A stretch of DNA of 64,000 nucleotides from Seriola aureovittata (Eukaryota; Chordata; Actinopteri; Carangiformes; Carangidae): contig NC_079380.1 in the NCBI RefSeq assembly GCF_021018895.1, positions 11,765,736 through 11,829,735 on the forward strand, written 5' to 3'. The notes beneath the pieces were generated by a model. The model saw only the letters and a list, made by a program, of their open reading frames with translations. It was not told the origin of the DNA and made no database searches. Positions 12,999 to 25,720 of the stretch are shown here, piece after piece; positions within the stretch are counted from its first letter, which is position 1, and every line of letters begins with the position of its first letter. The translations under genes were made by a program, and so were the position numbers.

Positions 12999-15075
12999 TC
13001 AGATGCTACAAAAGCTAGAACAGATGATTAGGGGAGCAGCATTTTTTCCACCATGCATGCGACCAGGACTGAAGAATGGATGAAGCCTTTCAGTGAAGGT
13101 ATCGGTGAAGGTGTAAATGTGGACTCCGGATTCTGCGCAGAAGAAGGACACGCGGCCCTCTGTGTAGTCCAGAAACACACCCACCTTCCTGGGCCTCTGC
13201 TCTAGAGCCACCAGGGTAACGGGAGAGGTGTTGGCAATGTACTGGCCTCCAGCCTTCAGGCTTAAAGTCCAGAAACCATTTGCAGGACAGACAGTGAACT
13301 TGCCCTTCCTGTTTATTGATTGCCTGACGACACCCAGGTTCCACTCAATCTTCTCCCCAACCTCCACCTCCCAGTAGCACCTCCCACTGCTGAAGCTTTC
13401 TTTGGCCAGCACGTTTGCCACACGGTCGAACCGCTTTGGGTGATCTGGTACCTCCTGAAGCTTGTCTGTGTGTCTCACCTGTTTTCTGTCGTCTGAGACG
13501 AAGAGGAAGGGGTGGGCTGTCTTTACACTCAGATTAACATCCACTAAAAAAGAGGGAGAACGGGTCAAACGATGTGGACAGCCTTAGCACTTAAAGACAG
13601 AGTACACTACCACCTCCGTACCCCAGTAATGGAGTTCAATCTTGTATTTAAGTTTGCAACACCTTCGCAAGCATTATCAGAACTTTATTTGGACAATAGC
13701 CTTGACATAAAAAAAAACAGCCTCCTCCTCATACTTTAAAATACAGCTTTGAGTTGATACAACTGATTCCACCATTAATAACTAAAAAAGGTTAAGGAAC
13801 GTTTTTCTTTGCATGTGGTTTTCTAAGTAATCATGCAAGAGAATGCTGAAATATAAATGTGTTAAAAATTAAAGACCCAAAAAAAATCGGAATTACCCTC
13901 CCCATAGCAAAAAGAAAGCCTTACCTGTATATTTCTCAGTTCTTTTAAGTTCTGTAAAGGAAGAATCAAAGCAAAACAAAATGTCACTGACACTGAAATT
14001 TAGTCCCAAATTTATCTGATTCAATACATGAGATATCTTTTAAAAAAAATGTATTGCCCACCAGATTTGGAGAGCCTGTTGACTTCTACTTTCATCTTAT
14101 CTATCATGTCTGACAGTGCTCGTCTGGTGACCCCAACACAAGGGTCAGTTTCTATGGTAACCTTAGACCAGTCCTTCAGGTCAGAGAGGGAAATAGTGGA
14201 AATGATGTTCTGCATGACATAAAAAAGAAAGACGTTAACATTTCACTGATGGTAGCTGGGATCAGTGCTTCACCATCACCATCTTGCTTACCAAGTTAAC
14301 TTGCTTTGCATCATCAGTTTGATCACCATTTTCAGGAATCTGAGGATCAGATTCAGCCATTTCCTTCCTCAGCTCCTGGATCTCCTGCTCCAGCTCTTTC
14401 ACCAGCATTTCTACTCTCTTCTCCTCATCCCTCTCTCTCTCCTCTATTGCAGCAACAACCGCTTTGTGACTCTTCTCCATGGCATTCACCAGGGCAGAGA
14501 AGACCTTCTGACTCTCGCGTACCTCTCTGAGGTAAGAGCTCTGATTGGACATCATCATCATCATTCAACTATACACATTTAAGAATAAATAAAGATTTTA
14601 AAGTTTTATAGAGAGTTTCAACAAACCTTTTGAACCTCAAGAGAATATTTCAACCTTTCTATCTTCTGAAGCCGTTCCTGAATCATTTGCTCAACATCTA
14701 TAACCTGTACACACGCAACAGTGACACAAGCATTCACAAATATACTAGATTTATTAATTATCACATTATACCACCTATAGTGACAAATGCAAGCAAAGCA
14801 AGTACCACTTCCTCATCGGGTGGTTTCTGCGGTCGAGTCTTCCTGTAGTTGTCAGCGATGTCAGCCAGAATGCGGTTGACACTGAGGTCAGGCTTGTCAG
14901 TAAACACTCTCTTACAGTGGGGGCAGTATTTGGACTGGTGTCGTGCCCAGTAGTGGCAGAGACAGGACAAGCAGAAGCTGTGTCCACACGGTATGGTAAC
15001 TGGTCTGGTGAAGATGTCTCTACACAGAGCGCACAAAAAGTGCTTCTCAGGGAGGAGGCTGATGGTAGAGGCCAT
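12999..15075 (-). CDS. TRIM-like E3 ubiquitin ligase: RING, coiled coil, PRY-SPRY, no B-box
   Basis: A six-exon gene: 15075-14806, 14704-14627, 14540-14292, 14209-14062, 13951-13925 and 13543-12999. All joins are GT-AG and in frame, giving 438 residues. A C3HC4 RING uses C15, C18, C30, H32, C35, C38, C51 and C54. It is followed directly by two coiled-coil exons (residues about 91-199, rich in Glu/Lys heptads), a linker exon, a nine-codon exon and a C-terminal PRY-SPRY exon (258-438) with FSSGRCYWEVEVG and FWTLSL blocks. The usual B-box zinc-binding domain of TRIM proteins is absent, and I see no exon for it between 14805 and 14705. The likely role is a ubiquitin ligase with ligand recognition by the SPRY domain, probably immune, as in teleost TRIM expansions. 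The domain order also resembles RNF135/Riplet, but the coiled-coil exon pattern is TRIM-like. Orthology is unresolved. Confidence 0.9.
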
Positions 15076-16392
15076 TATCTGAGAATGACAATGACATGAA
15101 AGCAATGTCAACAAAGTATGAAGAAAAGATTTTTTATCTTGTTGTTTTTCATTTAAAGGCCTCAGTGGTAACAAAGACAAATTATTTGATAGACAAAAGT
15201 AAACATGGCATCTTTGTATTCTAAACATCTAACATGAATACCTGTGTTTTAGGAAATAATAATGTTATATTATAGGGCAGAGGTTGATACTAATTGCAAA
15301 TCTAGTATATATTCATTATTTATTATCAAGTACCTATACATATATGAACAATGGTGAAGTTCATAAAGAATGTCTGACGTTTAGTCCAGTGGTTTTCAAG
15401 GGTCACAAGATAAACCAGAGGGGTTGCAAGATAATCAATGGGACAGGAAAGAAGAGAAAAACAAAGACATCTTAAAAGTTACAAGGGAGCCGACTACATA
15501 CTGTCACATGCCAAAAAGGTTGGAAATCACAATATATCTTTAATTTGTAAGCTTATCAAGTGTCTTCTGTTTTTAAATGTAAAATCTTGTTTTGTAAAGT
15601 AATTAGTAATTGCTGCATATCTATCCTATAACATGGAGTAAAAAGTTCAATATTTCCCTCCGAACCGTAGTACATTAGAAATATAAAGCAGCAGAAAATG
15701 CAAACACTCAAGTAAAATACATATTGTACATATTGTTACAACTGTTCTTTACTGAAAATGTAACAAAAAGTTGTAATTTTAAATATTTTTTGTTTATGAA
15801 CAAACTTGCAAAAATGCATTTTCCGCTGGGCTATGCAGCACTCAGACAGACGAGATTAGTCAACGTCATGTTGTTGGACACAACAGCATTCCTCTCATAT
15901 TGTGTAATGATACACAAAGAAATGGTTATGTGTTTTTAGTTTGTTTTTTTCTTACTGACTTAACATTCATTTCATGCTAAAGTTCCCCATAGTGAATCCT
16001 AGCCCTCTGGTTATTTTCAGTCACAATGTCTTATTTTTGTTATTGCCACAGACATTCGATTGAAAAGAATTTCTTTTTGATAGACTAACAGAGAAGGGAA
16101 GCAGCTATGTAAAAGATGTGATGTCAAGTATGTAGTCAAACAGGTAGCAGCCAAATTGTTTGTTACGTCATCAGGGTGCTACGACTCAGCTACTGAATGT
16201 TTAAGGTTGTTGATATATAGTCCCTGAGTTTTGACTCCATTGTACTCTGACATTCATTCAGGAATCAATCTCAGATTACGCAACATGTTCATGAATGAGT
16301 CACATCAGATTTTTGTCTGAAAGTCAGAAAATCTGACAAAAGTAAAACAGGAAACAATATCGAAAAGTTCAAGGAGCCAAGTGTGGTCTTAC

Positions 16393-16480
16393 CTATCCCA
16401 GTTGATCTTATCCAGATAGCACTGCGGTCAGCCTGCACTGCTTCTGTTCAGAGTTCCACGACGATAATACATAAAGACTG
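16393..16480 (-). other. Possible 5' UTR exon of the TRIM-like gene
   Basis: A minus-strand donor ...GGGATAG|GTAAGACC sits at 16393/16392, upstream of the RING exon. The upstream limit is not visible. This is supported only by the splice consensus and position. Confidence 0.35.
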
Positions 16481-16510
16481 TAATGGTTGACACTCAGCAG
16501 GTGTACTAAG

Positions 16511-16520
16511 GTGTGTGTAT

Positions 16521-16586
<66 letters not shown>
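16511..16586. repeat. (TG)n microsatellite
   Basis: A TG dinucleotide tract with two TA interruptions near its start, between the TRIM-like and GIMAP-like genes. Confidence 0.98.
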
Positions 16587-16587
<1 letters not shown>

Positions 16588-17059
16588 GTCCAGGAAAGGG
16601 GCGGTGCTTTAGACAATGGCACTCTCAGTTGAGACTCCACCCTGAATGTTATCTGAGCTACCCTTTAACCAACCCACAGCAAGACTCCAGGAAATGTTGA
16701 GACGCTAAAAACAAAACCAAAAATGCTGTCAGTAATCACAACATTTATTTAAAATATATTCATTTACAGTTAAAATCAACTGTGAGATTTATTGTTTTTG
16801 ACCATTAGTAATTCCCTTAAACTATGTGTTCACCAAAACAGTAGCTTAGTATAGTAGTACAGTATAGTATAGTATGTAGGTAATATAACTGGGGAATCAA
16901 GTTTGTGTTTCAACCTAAAGGGAGTTTTACATTTCCTTATCTTATTTGCTGTCAGGTCAGCTTGAAAGCTACATAACCAACAGTTACACACCAGGAGCAC
17001 ATGATATAAATCTTTTCTCTTGCTTCCTGAAATACAGGTAGGAATTCAATGCCACGCCG

Positions 17060-18789
17060 TCATGATCGAGGAGCTGCAAAGAAGCGATTGATAAAAATTG
17101 AGTTAAAGTTGAGTCTAGCAGTTGGAACCACTCTGTCCTCCATATGCTTTATAGCGACCTGGGCCGTTCCTCCACCTGATCCTCCAACCGCACCACCAAT
17201 GATCCCATAAAGAACCATACCTCCTGGCCCCTCTATAGACCCAAACAGTGCTCCCATGATAGCTCCCACAACCACACCTGTCCCCAGCCCTCTGGCCAGG
17301 GAAGTCCTGAGCCATCCATTGTCCATCTCCGCCTTGGCTCTGATCTCAACGCCAACATTGGCGGTGTAGGCATCCTTCTGGTGATACAACTCGTCCGCTA
17401 CGTACCGTTTCTCCATGTCAGTCCACACCCTCTCTATCTCTGCTGTTCTCTGCTTCCTGAGCCTCTTTTCCTCCTTCTTCACACAGTCCTCTGCCTTCTG
17501 GAAAGTTCTGCTCGAGAAGTAGCCACCCCCTAATGAGGCCACCATTAACTCTAACTTCTGCAGCAGCTCTCTGTCACGGCTGCGATCTCTACAGTTCTTG
17601 CTGAAAATGTGAAAGCGTCCACCATACTTCTCGATAAGTTCTCTCAGGTGCCAGTCAGTCTTCTGCACTTTGTTTTCCAAGGCAGCTCCCTCCAGATTTC
17701 CTTCATAGGCCAGGAGGACCATGCAGTGCTTCAGACAGTGCCTTCCAAAGCGTTTCTTCATCAGTCTGTATGTATTTATGTCATTCGGGGAGATTTTCTC
17801 CATGTCAAATGCAACAAGAAAGGCATGGGGACCAGGGATACATAAACACTTAGACCTTCTCAGCTCCATCCTCGTCTTGGCTCGAGACATATCCTTGTCA
17901 TAGATGTTTGGTCCATTGACCACAGCCACTCGTCGACCAGCCAGCTCTCCAGTATTCTTCCTGCTGCCAGAAATGCAGGAGATATCCTTAGAAAACTCCT
18001 CTCTCCCAAGTATGGTATTGGTTAGTAGGAACTGAGAAGGTCCACTGCTACCAACCACCATAAGCCTCAGTTCCGTAGAAGAGCCTGTGAAAAGAGAAGT
18101 TCAGTTGAATTTCAGAAAGAAGAAAACTGCAAAAAAATGCTCTCACTTATCATTGTTATTTTATATCCAGCTATGAAGCGCTTAAAATTCATATGTAATA
18201 ACTTGTACAAGAGGCTGACAAAATAATGCTTTCTCAAATAATCTTGTGGTTTTACCAAGGCACTGTAAGATGATTTCCTCTTTTAGTTTTCTCCTGTAGA
18301 CCATGAGTCTGTGAGTATGTTCCTTGAGCTAAATGATTACTATGATGTTAACATGATATAATGCTACATCTTAGTTAGCATGTTAGCACATACTGACTTT
18401 TGCTACTTAGCACAAAATACACAGTGATTTCATAAAACTCACAGTATTATTATTAGTTCTGTAGGTATTTGCTCCTAAACCAAAGTATTGGACAAATTGA
18501 AATTTTGATTCTGAAATTCTGATGGTAGAGCTATTGAAAAGTCAGCAGATCACCAGAGAGATTACAATTCATCCTTAGGAGAACATGACCAACAAGCCTC
18601 CAAATCTGTATCCCATCTCTTTTAACTGCTAAATCGCATAGAAACTGACATGACCTATGATACGCCCGCCTTATTAGTTCTGCTGCTTGAGTTAAAGCAA
18701 AGCAGAGAAGCCTAGTCGTTTCCATGTCACATTTTTTTACCTTCTGTACATTTTAAATCAGTGAGCTTACCTTTCTTCCTCTTATCCAT
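17060..18789 (-). CDS. GIMAP/AIG1-like protein with degenerate GTP-binding motifs and C-terminal glycine zipper
   Basis: Two coding exons, 18789-18771 (MDKRKK plus one base) and 18084-17060, join in frame to give 347 residues. The start matches the leader ...STELRLMVVG of the AIG1 fold, and the block GPHAFLVAFDMEKIS is the conserved AIG1 box. The nucleotide-binding motifs have decayed. The G1 loop reads VVGSSGPSQF instead of GxxxxGKS/T. The G3 region reads VVNGPNIYDKD instead of DTPG. The G4 region reads LLAYEGNLEG with no recognisable N/TKxD. The middle is a basic coiled-coil-like stretch (KKEEKRLRKQR). Residues about 268-315 are a hydrophobic glycine-zipper segment (GTGVVVGAIMGALFGS...). 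GIMAPs are immune-cell GTPases on organelle membranes. This copy is probably a non-GTP-binding pseudo-GTPase with a membrane-inserting tail. The intact frame argues against a pseudogene. Confidence 0.85.
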
Positions 18790-20672
18790 TTGGTAGATTT
18801 ACAGCCCAGTCACTCTTTTAAATTTAGATTCTCTCAAAGTTTTCCAGCTTCTCACTGGACTGAGCTCATCACCATAGCTGTTGCATGTATTCTATGAAAA
18901 CACATCCCTATTCCCTCTCCCAATCTCTCTCTCTCTATCGCTCTCTCTGCTGATGAGGTAATTGGGCACCAGATTTAATATTAAGTGGAAAATGTCCTCA
19001 GGGTCGGAAGCTGGCAGTGAGCACATTCACATTTATTGACATCTTTAATGAAATACTTAGATTAATTGCTCAATAAATTTGTCTATATAACATAGAACAG
19101 TTAGGAATAATATAGTAACATGTTAGGAATAATGTAGCAAAGGACAAGAACATTTATAGTTTTCTTTGTTGTTGATGTTGACTGGCCCATTTCTTCACTT
19201 AGATACAGGCACACATCATATAACTGATTTGTGTGATCATCACAACAAGTCCTGCAAAATTAATCAGTGCCGAGCAGAGGCAATTATATGAAGGTGACAA
19301 GCATCTAGGGATTGTAGAGTTGTTTGTCCACTCACAGAGCTGTGTTGGCTCTTACCTGTAAATGATGAAGAGATTTAATTAGCAGTAACCCTGATGAGTG
19401 AATGCTTTTAATAACACTCAAACAGTGTTGATTGTTAAAATTAATATCCTAATTCTAAAGGTGATCCAACAAGGTTATTTCACTGTCAGCCCACCAGACA
19501 GTTTTTTCCCTGGGTTCAGGGAAATCAATAGCTCATTAAATTAGTTTGATCCTGTGCGAGTAGAGCACAAATAATATTCCAAATATAGACCCGTGTCTTT
19601 TTGTGTTGTCACTGCAAAAACAAATACCACTGTTTACAAAGACCTGCTGATATTTAATTCAGCCTCATGCTAAATGAACGTAGTGTTTAGACGCCCATGT
19701 ACAACACGAGCAACAAACTATAATAAAAATAGTGAAGGACTACTTGCATTTAATACAAGTCAACACTCAAGCAAGGGGAATGAGCCATTTGTCATTCATT
19801 ATCAGAAAAAGTCATTAACATCTCTATTAAAATCATTGTCTTGAAATGTTGAGAAATAAATTTTAGCCATTTTGGAGAGGTTTCGGATAAGTTCAGCACA
19901 CAAGAAGGACACACTGCTTACTAACTGCCTTCCACAACCGTAACAACTCCACACATCAAACTGAAGTTTGGTACTCTTGTTGATGAGAAGTGTGGGAACC
20001 AGACAATGTAAAAATTGAAGCTTTGCATTGTTCGTGTGTTAGAAGGTACTGTTTATTGTTTTTGCTTTTCTTTTTAAAAAGTAAAAACACTGTCTTGTAT
20101 TTTCATTGAGATTAAAAATGTACATAGCTATACAGTAGATATACATTTAATAGTCTCTTTCTCAATTTAATCCACTAACCATTGTTCTGTGATGTTTACA
20201 TGAGATGTTATTAAGCATTAAATAAAGTTATGTAATCAGGTGGACATAGGCCTCAAGCTGCAGAAATGGGTTAATTCACCTGAGCCATTTACTCACCTAC
20301 ACACTTTCACTGTCGCACAATTACACCTGTCCCCAGTGCAGTTTGTAATCGATGGGTGATTCTTATACAGTCTATGTTCTTACACTAGTAAAAAATCAGC
20401 GCCTCTGTGTGGTCAAAGTTTGTAACACACAAAGAGGAAATCACATTCACGTGTTTCCTGTTTGGAGCGATGTGACAGCTACTGAACGGACAAAATGACC
20501 CCACACTACTTTGTAGGTATTTTTGTGAAGTTGGTGTCACAGTAAGTTTGACACAGTTTTTTTTTTAACAGTTACAATGGAGCCAGACGCGTGCAGTTGC
20601 TGCTGTAAGGAGCCATGTGTTCAAGTGAAGGACAGACTAATTAAATCCGCCGTCAGATAGCCGAGATACAGA
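18790..20672. other. Intergenic spacer between GIMAP-like gene and rsad1
   Basis: These are divergent 5' flanks of about 1.9 kb. I see no conserved coding stretch. A short polypyrimidine (tctc) run lies near 18920-18950, just upstream of the GIMAP-like start, and ordinary AT-rich sequence fills most of the rest. Confidence 0.55.
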
Positions 20673-23600
20673 ATGATCAAACACACATTTCTCCGGGCCA
20701 GACGTGCCCTCTCTCCCGGTCTGCGCTTCTTCTCTGGCGGGGAAATAATTGGAGATGTGTCTGAATGGGCAGGCTCTCCACATCTCACAAAGCAGGCGTC
20801 TCTCTACGTACACGTGAGCTGGCTTTTGGTCAATTTAACTAACTGTAAATGAAATATTTCTATGCAGAGATACACACACATCTGCAAATGCATATCCGTG
20901 AAGTGAATTAGATCTGTTTTTATTACAGGGCTTTTTTTTTTTTTTTTTTTTATGCAAAAACAATGTCATGTCAGGAAAGTTTGCCCAAATGATGTCAACG
21001 TCCTCTTCCAATTTACAGTGGCCTTACTGTCTCAGGAGGTGTTCCTACTGCAACTTTAACAAGTATATACCCAGAGAGAACAATGACCACATCATGACTG
21101 ACTGCCTTCAGTGGGAGACTGAGACATTGCTGCAGCTCAGTCAGGTATCCTGGTATGTTGATTTTTATGTATTTATTTATTTTGACATACCACATGACAT
21201 CATCCAGTCATCCCTGCAGCTCTGGACACATGGCTTCGCTTATCCTTCTTTGTTTTAATTTGCAGCATCACCTCTGTATTTTTTGGCGGTGGTACTCCGA
21301 GCCTTGCACGCCCGTCCACCATTGCTACAATCCTTGAAACCGTCTCTAGGCAGGTGAATCTACCAGATGAGGCAGAGGTCACGCTCGAGGTCAACCCTAC
21401 TCCTGTGGGAATGTCAAAGTTAGAGGATTACTGCAGTGCTGGGGTGAACCGTTTCTCCATCGGGGTCCAGGTGAATATAATTTGTAGAGGACTGATCAGA
21501 GAAGAATAGATTATATACTGTGTAGTTACACTGTCCATATCACATTTCCATCCTTCAGACTTTGCAGGATGATGACTTGAAAATTCTGGGACGAGACCAC
21601 AGTTCTCATCAGGCTTTGAAAACCATTGAAGAGGCTCAGCGGCTGTGCCCAGGGAGGGTGTCTGTGGATGTCATGTTCGGACGCCCCAGGCAGAGCGTTG
21701 AATCCTGGGAGAATGAGTTGTCCGAGCTGCTGAGGGCGTGTGATGACCATGTGTCTCTGTACCAGCTGACCCTGGAGCGAGGCACCCAGCTGTTTAAACA
21801 GGTGCAACAAGGGGAAGTGACTATGCCAGCTGATGATGTGACGGCAGAGATGTACCGGTGTGCCAGGAGGACTCTCCACCAGAGAGGCTTTCTGCAGTAT
21901 GAAGTGTCAAACTTTGCAAGAAATGTAAGTCCTCAGCAGAATGACTTTTCATCCATTGACCTTAAAAAAAGTTGTCCTCCTCCCTTGATATGCTTGATTC
22001 CAATATAAAGATTATAGGAAAGGCTAATCTAGTTTAGTCGGATGGGTTTTGAATCATAGTTACTTTTTGAGGCATACAAATACATTACAACAACATTTAA
22101 AAGAGACTAACAAGAACAATAAATTAAAGTAGAAAAACTATTGAAATAAAGACAAAAAAGAACAGATGACCGTGTTTCAGTGTTACAGTGTAGAAAATAT
22201 TTAATATTTTAATAATATCTCCTTGATTTATTTCTTGAGTAAAATTTAAACAAAAACAACTAGTATTAAAGAGCCCTAAAAATGAATAGTTGCAAACAGA
22301 AATGTAATTAGGTTTAAAAAGAGTTTAGAGCTGGAGCTGACCTTAGAGTCCCTTGGTGTTTGTCCCAGATCTTTAATGTATTTACATTTAGCAGTGTCCT
22401 TCTTTATGGAGTCGTTTTCATTGTTAGTGGCAGAATCTGCTGCCAGCCAGGCAAAATTTCATATTACCTTCACCTGCACAGGGGATTAACAGGGAACAAT
22501 GATTGACAACAGCCTCAATGTTTACTGTTCACCCGCAGTTCACACTGCGTCAGTGGTGTGTTAAGTTACTGCTGATGCAGACAGAACATCCTGCTGCTCC
22601 TTAACGTTAAAAGTGCTCATCCGGTGACACATCAGGTGGCTTTTAAGCAAACTACTCCTTCATATTGCATTTGAATTAAATCTTTTTAAGGTGTTAGAAA
22701 GTAGATTTTTCTTTTACTTTTTGCAGTTTTCAGTGAAGTGGATTCAAGTGGAAGCATAAAATCATTCTGTGCCGCAGATGTAGTCCTGTGCCATGGAGCA
22801 GTGAAAATCTAATGAGATTTAGCAACACAGTAACTGCTGAAGAACATTTGACCAATGTTAAAAAATGTATGAGTTAAAAATAATTAAACAATGTCTGCTG
22901 CTGCTTATGATTTACTCTGTGGTGTTATTCAGCTTTTCTGTTTTGTTTTTGATGAACTCTGCTTCATCAACAAGGCAGATGTCTGCTTTGTTTTACACCA
23001 CACTGACTCATGAACACGTCTGAGAGGAACAATCACGACAACACGGTAACACTTTTCATTGTGTAATACAGAATGCGGTGGGTCATCACAATATGAGCTA
23101 CTGGAAGGGAAGACAATACATTGGCGTTGGCCCAGGTAATCTATTATCTAGATTGAAAGCAGTGGTTGATGAACGTTGCACGTGTAGTAAAAAAGTTAGT
23201 TTTAAAATTTTTTTTTGTCTGTAACAGGAGCACATGGCCGGTTTGTCCCTTTGGGGGAGGGAGGTGTCGTTCGGGAGGCGCGGACCCAGACTCTCGAGCC
23301 TGACGTGTGGATCCGTGAAGTCCAGCAGAGGGGACATGGGACACGGAGGAGAATTCAGCTCGGCCATCTTGAACTGTGAGCTGTTACACTGACAGGCAGT
23401 AGTGTTGCGTCTTCTAATGAGTATATTTGGTTATTACACAAGAGGGCAGCTGCACCTTTCAGTCCAGAAAATTCTCTGTTAATATGAAATGTAACAGTTG
23501 TGTATCAGCCAATCCGCTGAGCATAATACAGCACAGTGTGAGGAAACATAGTGTTAGAGGTTGTTGTACACGTGCATGTTCTTTCAGACATTCTGTCCTT

Positions 23601-24578
23601 GTGAAACACAATCATCAGACTCACCCATTCAGTCCATTTACTCACTCTGTCCCGTCCTTGTGAGTATCTGTGAAGTTGTATTTTCAAAGTGTTGTTTGTT
23701 TGGCAGATTGGAGGAGGTGTTGGTGATGGGGATGAGAATGACAGAGGGCATTAATCACAAGGTGAAACACACACAATACACCCTCTACACCCACATGATT
23801 TGTCCTAATGGAGAACGTTCTATTCAGTTTCTATGTAATCTTGTCTTTTCATACCTCATTTAAGATGATCTTCATGAATTTTGTGAAATGTAATAATGTT
23901 TATGGTCATTTTCTGGTATTTAACAGCATTGGGAGTTGTTTAGCCCTCAGCTCTGCCTCCATGAAGTCTTTGGTACATCCACAGATGTCCGAGAGTTGCT
24001 GCAGAACGGACAGCTGATTCTTGATGACAGGTGACTTACAATTATTATTTTACGCTACTTAGATGCAAAATTTTACCTTTTCATTGGCAAAAAAAGATAT
24101 TCCCTATTTGTGTATGGCTACACATAATTTTCATTCATCATAATTAATCGTTCTGTTTATAAAATGTCAGAAAATTCCTGTTATACTTTCCAGCTATACA
24201 ACCCAAGGTGACTAAGATAGCTAGTTTTACTTGGTCTAAACCCAAAAGTAAATCAAAAGCTGGAACCAGGAATGTTTGGAGTTTTTGCTTGAAAATGACT
24301 AAAATGATTAATCAATTATCAAAATGTTGCAGATTTCGTTTCCTTTTTTCTGTCAATCAACTATTTGAGTAAATGTCCGCAGCTCTACGCTTATGTCTGA
24401 ATCTCGTCTGTTTTTTCCCCCTTTACTTATCAGAGGTCTGCGCTGCTCCTGGGATGGGCTGGCTTTACTGGACAGCATACTGCCAGCTCTACTGGTGGAA
24501 CTGGAAACCAAAATCCTCCAGAAGCCACAAAGGGACCAGAGTGCTAATGGACAAACACAGAAGACCTCTAACTCATAA
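20673..24578 (+). CDS. rsad1: Radical SAM domain-containing protein 1, HemW-like heme chaperone
   Basis: Nine coding exons: 20673-20813, 21019-21152, 21266-21470, 21559-21924, 23072-23135, 23228-23375, 23707-23761, 23927-24030 and 24434-24578. Together they encode 453 residues, close to the vertebrate RSAD1 length. The N-terminus ([20 protein letters not shown]) is Arg-rich and amphipathic, fitting a mitochondrial presequence. [15 protein letters not shown] carries the radical-SAM cluster cysteines C51, C55 and C58 with the HemW-type spacing C-x3-C-x2-C. FFGGGTPS is the SAM-binding GGE-like motif, followed by [23 protein letters not shown] and the C-terminal HemW block GVGPGAHG. RSAD1 is the animal homologue of bacterial HemW, which binds heme and is proposed to insert it into respiratory proteins; it is not a coproporphyrinogen oxidase. 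A promoter-proximal polyT run sits in intron 1. Confidence 0.95.
20933..20952. repeat. Poly(T) run in rsad1 intron 1
   Basis: A run of about 20 T on the plus strand between exon 1 and exon 2 of rsad1. Confidence 0.9.
21925..23071. other. rsad1 intron 4
   Basis: An intron of about 1.15 kb with GT (21925) and AG (23070-23071) ends. It is AT-rich and I see nothing else in it. Confidence 0.85.
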
Positions 24579-25370
24579 TGACAGTAATGTTAAATAGAGC
24601 AGAGACTTTGGAGAAAGCTTGTTCGTGGGTAAGGCTGACAGGACTTTAAAAAAAAACCCCAAAAATTATTTCCATTTAATGTTATGATATTTAAATTCCT
24701 TATTTAAGGCTGTGCCATTTTTCACATTAAATGTATTGTTTCCTTCTCTTTGTTACTTTGATGTGTAGCAGTCATGACAACTCGAACCACAACAACCTGA
24801 CCAGTGTAATTACAGCTGGCACTGAGACATTTCTAATTAAGTCATTTTACTGTCATCTAAACATAATTATTACTGACATGGTGCATACTCAGACATTGTT
24901 TTGAGTTGATACGAATGCCTGTGCGTTCTTCTGTGTATACCCGTATTAAAGTGCTGCATTTATAATACACCTCCTGAATAGATGAATCCAACTCCATGCC
25001 AGTCCATATTTGAGACACACACCATGTTCAGCACAGTGACAGACACTCAGATGAAAATTTGCCAAGAAAAGCTGTGCAGGCAGAGAATTTGCTAAAATCA
25101 TATGCAATAGTTATCAAGTATAATACTGTAGATAGCACACCATCTGAATTAATATATATGTTCTGGCCAGCTCTGACTGTGGCCTCAGCACATTATCAGA
25201 AAAAGACTCCTGCTCTCTTTTGGAACTTTCATTTCATTCATTAATCCTTATAAAAATGTAAACAGGGGAAAAATCTTTGGCAATAACTTAATTTTCTAAT
25301 AATTTCCTCGGAAAGATCTGTGTATTAATTAAAGAGAAAATAGACTTCATTGGAGCCTTTTAGTGTCCAG

Positions 25371-25720
25371 GCGCATACAATTCAACATACACACAGGTGA
25401 CAAATTCAAGGAAAAACATAAAGTGCCTTAGTAAAGTGTTGGGCCACTATGTTGTCTTGATTCTACTGGAGGCTGAACATCATTCTTCCTAAGAATATTC
25501 CCTCATTTGGTGTTTTGATGATGGGGGTGGAGAGCGCTGTCTGACTCATTGGTATAAACAATCGGCCATAGGTGTTCAATAGGCCTCAGATCTTAGATCT
25601 TACCTCGAAGGCCAAAGCATATGATTCACATCATTTTCATACTGTCAAACCAGTCAGTGACACCTTGAGCCCAATGAGCACTGTCATCCTGTTTTCTCCA
25701 CTCATTTTCCAGGTTTCTCC
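25371..25720 (-). mobile_element. Decayed Tc1/mariner-like transposase, 3' half
   Basis: Read on the minus strand this matches the C-terminal part of fish Tc1-like transposases: a start like QDD.A, a WFD.....NDVNHM-like block, a PIEHLW block (the DDE-domain region), then TKHQMRE- and GPTLY-like end pieces. Reading frame is broken by stops and indels, and the 5' half and inverted repeats were not found. It is an old non-autonomous fragment in the spacer downstream of rsad1. The assignment comes from recalled resemblance to the family, not a search. Confidence 0.7.

Noticed and set aside
21145..21265. Ending rsad1 exon 2 at CAG|GTATCC (a U12-like donor)
   Set aside because: It breaks the frame into exon 3; the donor eight bases later (TG|GTATGT) restores [14 protein letters not shown].
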